A stretch of 9,480 bases of DNA, taken from contig JAJBTP010000272.1 in the NCBI GenBank assembly GCA_020860805.1, positions 1 through 9,480 of the forward strand, written 5' to 3'. Of this stretch, positions 1 to 5,661 are shown in pieces. The position numbers and the translations under genes are program-made. Origin of the DNA: Tannerellaceae bacterium. Lineage in GTDB: Bacteria; Bacteroidota; Bacteroidia; Bacteroidales; Tannerellaceae. Under the pieces are notes generated by a model. It saw nothing but the letters and a program-made list of their open reading frames with translations, did not search any database and was not told the DNA's origin. Each line of letters starts with the position of its first letter. The first letter of the stretch is position 1.

Positions 1-218
1 TTCAAACACTTATTTTTTATAATTGCCAGGATATAAGCCGGAATATTAGCATCCTCTCCCAGAGAGTGGCGTCTCTCCCAGTAATACATCATGGCTTCCA
101 TCGTAAAATCTTCAGCAACCGCTAACTCTCTCACATATGAATTGGCAAATCGTACAAACCGTGACTGGTAACTTTCAAACAGATGATTGAATTGTTTTAG
201 ATCAGAGGATTCTTCCAT
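1..218 (-). CDS. ECF-type RNA polymerase sigma-70 factor, N-terminal part (runs off left edge)
   Basis: The reading frame opens with ATG at 218..216 and stays open for 72 codons to the window edge, so the C-terminal half is missing. The visible part fits sigma-70 region 2: an opening helix around FNHLFESYQSRFVRFA (residues 10-25), then YVRELAVAEDF (28-38), and MEAMMYYWERR (40-50), which corresponds to the core-binding and -10 recognition helices. The segment ending in AYILAIIKNKCL (61-72) is typical of short Bacteroidales ECF sigma factors. Known role of the family: directs core RNA polymerase to a small set of promoters. The DNA-binding region 4 and any anti-sigma partner lie outside the window. 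The start is 16 bases after the stop of the acetyltransferase gene, which suggests co-transcription. Regulon unknown. Confidence 0.85.
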   Translation of the reverse strand, partial: MEESSDLKQFNHLFESYQSRFVRFANSYVRELAVAEDFTMEAMMYYWERRHSLGEDANIPAYILAIIKNKCL

Positions 219-234
219 CCGGCAAATATATAAA

Positions 235-689
235 TTACAATTGTTTTTCCAGAATTAACCGGTGCCTGCATTGAACTCCATTTTCAAAAATGGGTTCAGG
301 ATAAGTACGGACAAAATAATCCCGGTCAAGCGTTTTTAAATCATATCCTTCCTGTTGATAAAGCATAAGCGGGCCCGGAGCCGATGTACCAGTACATACT
401 TTTAACAGGGAGATGTGATTTGCAGGTGCCCAGATATCTGAAACATACTGCAGCAACCGGCGGGCAATTCCTTTCCGTTGCCATTTTTCATCAACCGCCA
501 GGTTCATCACTTCAGCAACAGAAGAGGATTGCTTTTGAACCACAATCACGCCTACCGCCTGTCCTTTAACCACAAAGCAACAAAACAATCTGACGTATGA
601 ATATAGTTATTGACAAACTCTTCATTTGGGTCAGCGAGTAATAACAGAAAATATGGATAATCTGTCGTTTTTTCAATCCGGTACTTCAT
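235..689 (-). pseudogene. GNAT-family N-acetyltransferase, disrupted by a one-base frameshift
   Basis: The natural start is ATG 689..687 (MKYRIEKTTDYPYF), 14 bases after the stop of the DUF4197 gene. That frame ends at TAG 554..552 after 45 codons. The rest of the protein continues in the -1 frame to TAA 237..235. Adding one T to the TTT run at 576..574 joins the two frames into a 151-residue protein reading SDCFVAFVVKGQAVGV across the junction. The joined protein has a normal GNAT length. It carries strand beta-4 (NLAV, about 64-67) followed by the acetyl-CoA pyrophosphate loop QRKGIA (71-76), which fits the Q/R-x-x-G-x-G/A motif. Known for the family: acetyl transfer from acetyl-CoA to an amine; the substrate here is unknown. 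Only a TTG codon at 588 could start the downstream piece, and it would lack the first strand and helices. It may be a real pseudogene or a sequencing error. Confidence 0.85.
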
Positions 690-703
690 GGCAAACGTTT
701 TTA

Positions 704-1451
704 TTAAGACGCATCTATCCAGCCCAATGTTTTAGCTATGGTTTTACTAATCCTGGTTGTCGGATGTTTTCTTATATTCATTTCTTCTTTGGCTATCAAA
801 TAAAAAACAGCATCCAATACTTTTCCGGTGACAAATTCTTCCAATACCATATCAACCGGTTCCATCTTTGCCATTTTTCCAATCGTTGTGCCTGCCAGTT
901 TATTATAGTTATCTACCAGAAGTAACCATGAATCCTGTACAATTACTTCTCCCAAAATCTTCTTATCAAGTGATTCTACAATAATAGGTTCACAGGCTTT
1001 TCGTATCGGTTCGCGTGTTACCTTTTCCAGGTAGGCTGTGGCTGCGGCACTATCTGCCAACAAAATGCGGTTTGCATCTTCAACAGACATACTATCTATA
1101 GCTGCATAGACGACAGGAGCTATTTTCTCAACAGAACTTCCTGCTACCTGATTAATTTGTGTTACAGCATTATCCAGTAACTCTTTTCCCTGAGGAAGTT
1201 TTTTGATATTATCCACCAGGTCCTGTGCTTCTGCAGGTAATGAGATGGTAAGAGAATTATTGGTCAGAAATCCATTTTCTTTCGTTAAAACAGTTATTGC
1301 TCTATCTACTTCCCTGTTTTAGAATTTCTTTAATTGCCTGTGCCTTTTCCTCTTCTGTCGGAATTTCGGGTTTTAACTTATTACTCTGATTATTACAGCC
1401 TGTAAATAAGAGTATTAAAAGGATGATATGAATAAACTGTTTAAATGGCAT
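704..1451 (-). pseudogene. DUF4197-family lipoprotein, disrupted by a one-base frameshift
   Basis: ATG 1451..1449 opens a 49-codon frame ending at TAG 1304..1302. It encodes a lipoprotein signal peptide: a positive start (MPFKQ), a hydrophobic stretch, and lipobox LFTGC with the acceptor Cys at residue 19. The rest of the protein (VDRAITVLTKENGFLTNNSL onward) continues in the +1 frame to TAA 706..704. Removing one base from the GGGAA tract at 1314..1310 joins them into 248 residues, a usual DUF4197 length. Family-like traits include the mid-region AAPVVYAAIDSMSVEDANRIL-type segment (written here approximately; positions about 110-130), followed by SAAATAYLEK, and a C-terminal block VTGKVLDAVFYLIAKEE ending in an IRKHP motif. 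The function of DUF4197 is unknown; the signal peptide implies a membrane-anchored product outside the cytoplasm. A GTG at 1216 could start the downstream piece, but without the signal it would stay cytoplasmic. It may be a pseudogene or a sequencing error. Confidence 0.8.
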
Positions 1452-1476
1452 ACAAATTAATCAAATAGGTTCGTAA

Positions 1477-1484
1477 CAAAGATA
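1477..1484 (-). promoter_or_regulatory. possible Bacteroidetes -7 promoter element for the DUF4197 gene
   Basis: Read on the minus strand, positions 1484..1477 are TATCTTTG, an exact match to the Bacteroidetes -7 consensus TAnnTTTG. It lies 25 bases before the ATG at 1451 and just after the operon terminator, where a new promoter is expected. No good -33 TTTG is seen at the usual 19-21 base distance, so the call rests on one box and on position. Confidence 0.35.
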
Positions 1485-1496
1485 CTATATTCCTCC

Positions 1497-1551
1497 AAAA
1501 AAATAACACGTAGATTAAAACCCTTTATTTCCAGGTTTAATCTGCGTGTTA
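1497..1551 (-). terminator. intrinsic terminator closing the suf operon
   Basis: On the minus strand, 19 bases after the sufD stop, an inverted repeat pairs 1551..1534 with 1522..1504. That gives about 17 base pairs with one A-C mismatch (1511/1544) and one bulged base. The loop covers about 11 bases (1533..1523), and seven U residues follow at 1503..1497. No comparable T tract follows the hairpin on the plus strand, so it acts in the sufD direction. The 118-base interval between sufD and the DUF4197 gene holds this terminator and the possible -7 element, and nothing else that I can see. Confidence 0.9.
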
Positions 1552-1569
1552 CTTATTCATTTAAAAGAT

Positions 1570-2916
1570 TCAGGAATGGCAAACATTGCATCCTGAACAA
1601 TGCGCTAATTCACCCCGGAACCGTTTATCTACCAAAATACCTAACCGGTCTTTTAAACCTTCCAGATGAACATGGTCTATGACATCCGCAGTAAAGGCTA
1701 CACTCAGCATCATACGGGCTTCTTCCAGTGAAAGGCCCCGGCTCTGCATATAGAAGAGTGCATTTTCATCCAATTGTCCGGTGGTCATTCCATGTGAACA
1801 TTTTACATCATCCGCATATATTTCTAACTGGGGCTTGCTATACATACGGGCTTCACGAGTTGCTACCAGATTCCTGTTGGTTTGATAAGCAGCGGTTTTC
1901 TGGGCATCCTGTTTTACCAGAATACGTCCGCTGAATGCTCCGGTGGAGCAGTCGTTTAATACATTTTTGAACAATTCCGTACTGGTACAGTTTGGTACCG
2001 CATGGGTAACAAAACTATAGGTATCTACATGTTGTGTTTTATCCAGAATAGACATCCCGCATAAAGTAGTTTCTGCATATTCGCCTTCCAACTCTATATA
2101 ATAGTTGTTACGGGTTAAACCGTTATTCAGGGTAATTCCATTTACCAGGACATTCGAAGCAGCTGCCTGTTTGACATGCAACGAGGAGAAACGGGTTGTA
2201 TCTGTCGTACTCTCTTCCAAATCATAATAATCAAACCGGGTTCCCTCTTCCACAAAGATTTCTATCACTTCTGTAGATAGGAACCGCACCGGGTCTGCAC
2301 TATGGTCACAAACCAACAATTTTGCTTCCGAATAAGCTTCCACAATAATTAATATCCGGCGGTTAGCCATAGTATCTACATCACTACGAAAAATGTTAAT
2401 CAACTGGATAGGCTTTTCAACGGCTACTCCTTTCGGAACATAGAGGACAAAACCATCCTGTGCCAACATGGTATTTAGTGCTATAATCCCATCATGAGAT
2501 GTTTTAGCTGCTTTTCCATAATAACGGTTCACTATATCCGGATATTGTCTAGCAAAGTTATTTAACCCTCCGGCATACACTCCTTCCGGAAACTCCACAG
2601 CTGGAGTTATTTTGTCATAAAAGGAATCATTTACCACAAAATAAAGAGCTGTACTCAGATTCGGCACATCACACCGGAATACATCATAAGGATTAACCGG
2701 TATAGTAATTTTATTCAGATTCACTCCGTAATCCGGAGCAAAGGCGCCAGCTACATCTGTATATTGATAATCTTCTTCATGCTTTGCAGGAAAGCCTGCG
2801 CGCTGAAAATCAGCAAATGCCTCTTTCCGCTTTGCATTCAAAGGTTCAGCAGCATGCTGGTTAATCAGTTGCTCGTATTGGGTGAAGAGATTTATATATT
2901 GATTCTCTGCTTTCAT
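1570..2916 (-). CDS. sufD: Fe-S cluster assembly protein SufD
   Basis: This 448-residue protein is a SufB/SufD-family member with the beta-helix core spread over about residues 80-420. It partners SufB in the SufBC2D scaffold that builds Fe-S clusters in the cytoplasm. The conserved KCSHG motif (372-376) holds the His matching the functional His360 region of E. coli SufD. The following block (QSRGLSLEEARMML, 391-404) is the usual C-terminal helical region. The N-terminal segment includes GFPAKHEEDYQYTDV (41-55), matching the family's 'PxxxxEDWxYT' entry. The start ATG 2916..2914 overlaps the sufC stop in an ATGA arrangement, which implies translational coupling. An odd trait is the C-terminal tail HCSGCNVCHS, with three Cys spaced C-x2-C-x2-C (440, 443, 446). 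It is followed by a terminator, not by sufS. Confidence 0.97.
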   Translation of the reverse strand: MKAENQYINLFTQYEQLINQHAAEPLNAKRKEAFADFQRAGFPAKHEEDYQYTDVAGAFAPDYGVNLNKITIPVNPYDVFRCDVPNLSTALYFVVNDSFYDKITPAVEFPEGVYAGGLNNFARQYPDIVNRYYGKAAKTSHDGIIALNTMLAQDGFVLYVPKGVAVEKPIQLINIFRSDVDTMANRRILIIVEAYSEAKLLVCDHSADPVRFLSTEVIEIFVEEGTRFDYYDLEESTTDTTRFSSLHVKQAAASNVLVNGITLNNGLTRNNYYIELEGEYAETTLCGMSILDKTQHVDTYSFVTHAVPNCTSTELFKNVLNDCSTGAFSGRILVKQDAQKTAAYQTNRNLVATREARMYSKPQLEIYADDVKCSHGMTTGQLDENALFYMQSRGLSLEEARMMLSVAFTADVIDHVHLEGLKDRLGILVDKRFRGELAHCSGCNVCHS

Positions 2917-3674
2917 GCTTCGTCTACTTCTTGTTTGATCCAGTCGTATCCTTTTTCTTCCAGTTCCAACGCTAATTCAGGTCCTGCTGTTTTGACTATA
3001 CGACCTTTATACAATACATGTACAACGTCTGGTTTGATATAATCTAACAGGCGTTGATAGTGGGTAATTACAATCGTTGCATTTTCCGGAGATTTTAATG
3101 TATTGACCCCATTTGCCACGATACGAAGGGCATCAATATCCAGTCCGCTATCTGTTTCATCCAGAATCGCCAGTTTTGGCTCTAACATGGCCATCTGGAA
3201 AATTTCATTTCTCTTTTTCTCTCCTCCTGAAAAACCTTCATTTACACTCCGGCTGGCCAGTTTATTATCCAGTTCCACGATGGCTCTTTTCTCACGCATC
3301 AGTTTTAAAAAGTCTGTTGCAGAAACAGGCTCCAGTCCTTTATACTTACGATGTTCATTCAGGGCGGCACGCATAAAGTTTACCATACTTACTCCCGGAA
3401 TTTCCACCGGATACTGGAAACTCAGGAATAATCCTTCACGGCTACGATCTTCGGGCGAAAGTTCCAACAGGTCTTTTCCTTCAAAAAGGACTTCTCCTTC
3501 TGTCACTTCAAAAGCCGGATTACCTACCAGTACACTGCCTAAAGTACTTTTACCTGATCCGTTGGGTCCCATGATAGCATGCACTTTACCCGGATTAACA
3601 GTCAGGTTGATTCCCTTCAATATCTCTTTGCCATTAATAGAGGCATGTAAATTCTTTATTTCTAGCATGTTCAT
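2913..3674 (-). CDS. sufC: Fe-S cluster assembly ATPase SufC
   Basis: This is an ABC-type ATPase of the Suf system. It binds SufB and SufD and drives their conformational change during cluster assembly; it is not a transporter. Numbering from ATG 3674 (253 residues): Walker A GPNGSGKST (36-44), Q-loop in LSFQYP (Gln 87), signature SGGEKKR (149-155), Walker B AILDETDSG (169-177), and H-loop ITHYQR (His 205). An open TTG lies two codons upstream (3680) and a further ATG at 3668 (MLEIKNLHAS). I chose 3674 as the first ATG, 17 bases after the sufB stop; 3668 is a real alternative. No Shine-Dalgarno sequence decides between them. The gene ends in the ATGA overlap with sufD. Confidence 0.97.
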   Translation of the reverse strand: MNMLEIKNLHASINGKEILKGINLTVNPGKVHAIMGPNGSGKSTLGSVLVGNPAFEVTEGEVLFEGKDLLELSPEDRSREGLFLSFQYPVEIPGVSMVNFMRAALNEHRKYKGLEPVSATDFLKLMREKRAIVELDNKLASRSVNEGFSGGEKKRNEIFQMAMLEPKLAILDETDSGLDIDALRIVANGVNTLKSPENATIVITHYQRLLDYIKPDVVHVLYKGRIVKTAGPELALELEEKGYDWIKQEVDEA

Positions 3675-3691
3675 TGTCAATCGTTTTTACA

Positions 3692-5137
3692 TTATCCAAC
3701 ACTTCCTTCCAATGAAATTGTCAGGAGTTTCTGTGCCTCTACGGCAAATTCCATCGGTAATTTATTCATTACTTCTCTGGCATATCCATTTACAATCAAT
3801 CCTACTGCTTCCTCTGTAGAAATTCCCCGTTGGTTGCAGTAGAAAAGTTGCTCTTCGCTAATTTTACTGGTCGTAGCTTCGTGTTCTACTACAGCTGTAT
3901 CATTTTGTATATCTACATACGGGAAAGTATGAGCACCACAGGTTGAACTGAGTAGCAAGCTGTCACACTGGCTATGGTTCCGGGCATTTTCCGCTCTCGG
4001 GGATACTTTTACCAAACCCCGGTAACTATTCTGGCTATGACCTGCCGAGATACCTTTCGAGACAATGGTACTTTTGGTATTCTTACCTATATGTATCATT
4101 TTAGTTCCGGTATCAGCCTGTTGATAATTATTGGTAACGGCCACCGAATAGAATTTGCCTACTGAATTATCCCCGGCCAGAATACAACTGGGATATTTCC
4201 AGGTTATGGCAGAGCCTGTTTCTACCTGTGTCCAGGATATTTTACTTCCGTATCCTTTACAGAGGCCCCGCTTGGTAACGAAGTTATAGATTCCTCCTTT
4301 TCCTTCTTTATCTCCCGGATACCAGTTCTGTACAGTCGAATATTTTACTTCTGCCTGTTCCTTTGCTACTATTTCCACAATTGCAGCATGTAACTGATTT
4401 TCATCCCGCATCGGTGCTGTACATCCTTCCAGGTAACTTACATACGATTCGTCGTCGGCCACAATTAAGGTACGCTCAAATTGCCCTGTATTAGCGGCAT
4501 TGATACGGAAATAAGTACTCAACTCCATCGGGCAACGTATTCCTTTGGGAATATATACAAACGATCCATCCGAAAATACAGCTGAATTTAAAGCAGCAAA
4601 GAAGTTATCACGATAACTTACCACAGTACCTAAATATTCCTGTACCAGGTCAGGATGATGTTGTACGGCTTCACTGAACGAACAAAAGATAACCCCTTTT
4701 TCCGCCAGCACTTCTTTAAAAGTTGTTTTTACGGAAACACTGTCCATCACTGCATCTACTGCCATACCGGTCAGGTGTTTCTGTTCTTCCAAAGGAATTC
4801 CTAACTTATCAAATGTTTTGAGTAACTCAGGGTCTACTTCATCCAGGCTTTTAGGTCCCTCTTTCTGTTTCGGAGCCGCATAGTAGATAATATCCTGGTA
4901 ATCTATCGGAGGGATAGATAAATGCGCCCACTCCGGCATTTCCATGGTTAACCAATGGCGATATGCCTTCAAACGATACTCCAGCAACCATTCCGGCTCA
5001 TTTTTCTTAGCCGAAATAATCCGTACCGTGTTTTCGTCCAATCCACGGCGGATGGTTTCCGTATCTATATCCGTAACAAAGCCGTACTTATAATCGCCGG
5101 CGGTTACTTCATTTATAATTGTATTTGAATCCTGCAT
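3692..5137 (-). CDS. sufB: Fe-S cluster assembly scaffold protein SufB
   Basis: This 481-residue SufB, of normal family length, is the subunit on which the cluster is thought to be built, in complex with SufC and SufD. Family landmarks include YIPKGIRCPMELSTYFRIN (195-213) and the turn-rich beta-helix middle region. Near the C-terminus, RNHSQCDSLL contains Cys391, equivalent by context to the sulfur-accepting Cys405 of E. coli SufB. VEHEATTSKISEEQLFY (417-433) holds the conserved acidic residues. The helical end GYAREVMNKLPMEFA (451-465) binds SufC in the family. The start ATG 5137..5135 lies 21 bases after the cvpA stop, so no separate promoter space exists unless it lies inside cvpA. Confidence 0.98.
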   Translation of the reverse strand: MQDSNTIINEVTAGDYKYGFVTDIDTETIRRGLDENTVRIISAKKNEPEWLLEYRLKAYRHWLTMEMPEWAHLSIPPIDYQDIIYYAAPKQKEGPKSLDEVDPELLKTFDKLGIPLEEQKHLTGMAVDAVMDSVSVKTTFKEVLAEKGVIFCSFSEAVQHHPDLVQEYLGTVVSYRDNFFAALNSAVFSDGSFVYIPKGIRCPMELSTYFRINAANTGQFERTLIVADDESYVSYLEGCTAPMRDENQLHAAIVEIVAKEQAEVKYSTVQNWYPGDKEGKGGIYNFVTKRGLCKGYGSKISWTQVETGSAITWKYPSCILAGDNSVGKFYSVAVTNNYQQADTGTKMIHIGKNTKSTIVSKGISAGHSQNSYRGLVKVSPRAENARNHSQCDSLLLSSTCGAHTFPYVDIQNDTAVVEHEATTSKISEEQLFYCNQRGISTEEAVGLIVNGYAREVMNKLPMEFAVEAQKLLTISLEGSVG

Positions 5138-5158
5138 AGTTTTGTTTTAATCAACTGT

Positions 5159-5655
5159 TCAATCTTCTAAATAAAAAGATCCGTGTGAGTAGATAGTGGG
5201 TATCACTTCTTTCACCGGATAATATAATCGTGATTCAACTTTCGTTTCTACCGGAATAACCATAAAATAACGGTCTGCCATATCCAACAGGTTTAAAAGG
5301 AGACTACTGAATAAAATAACAACTAATACTCCAAACAAACCGCCTGCCAAATGATTAAACAGGCTTAAAGGAGTAGCACCGACTATTCTGTGAACAATTT
5401 TCCCGGCAAGCAACAGGATACATATAATCAACAGAAATGCAAAAACATAACTAACGATAGTAATACTTTCTACCGAGAACCATCCTGTCTCAATAATATA
5501 TCCTCTTAATGCGACAGCTACTTTACCGCAGAGGAAAATACCAGCCACAAGGGCTATAAGCGAAACAACCTGTTTGATGAATCCATCAAACAGGCCTTAA
5601 AAAATCCTATCCCTGCCAGACACAACAATACAATGTCTAACCAGTTCATGTTCAT
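5159..5655 (-). pseudogene. cvpA: CvpA-family membrane protein, disrupted by a one-base frameshift
   Basis: ATG 5655..5653, only 6 bases after the infB stop, opens a 33-codon frame (MNMNWLDIVLLCLAGIGFFK) ending at TAG 5556..5554. The remainder continues in the -1 frame to TGA 5161..5159. Adding one A at 5598..5597 changes TTTTTTAAGG to TTTTTTAAAGG and joins them into 165 residues reading GFFKGLFDGFIKQVVSLIAL. That is the typical CvpA opening: helix 1, a short GxxxGF-type turn, then helix 2. Further hydrophobic helices lie at about 73-85 (VSYVFAFLLIICI region) and 105-125 (AGGLFGVLVVILFSSLLLN region). Family members are inner-membrane proteins linked to colicin V production or envelope stress; the exact role is unclear. 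A TTG/GTG internal start would lose most of helix 1 and 2. An ATG at 5649 is a second possible start in the same frame. Confidence 0.85.
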
Positions 5656-5661
5656 ACTATT

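Noticed and set aside
2010..2560. Minus-strand TAnnTTTG matches inside sufD (2017..2010 and 2560..2553)
   Set aside because: They lie inside a well-conserved gene with no gene start within reach and no matching -33 box; such short matches are expected by chance.
3675..3680. TTG codon at 3680 as the sufC start
   Set aside because: ATG codons follow 6 and 12 bases later, and family proteins begin near MLEIKNLHAS. A TTG start is not needed.
3103..3819. 238-codon open frame on the plus strand, antisense to sufC and the end of sufB
   Set aside because: It is a Ser/Leu/Pro-rich translation without motifs and covers strongly conserved SufC motifs on the other strand; a shadow frame.
5554..5655. 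Programmed -1 frameshifting in cvpA
   Set aside because: The -1 frame has a TAA directly at the T6-AA site, so slippage on the T run ends at once. Neither ribosomal nor polymerase slippage gives the full protein.
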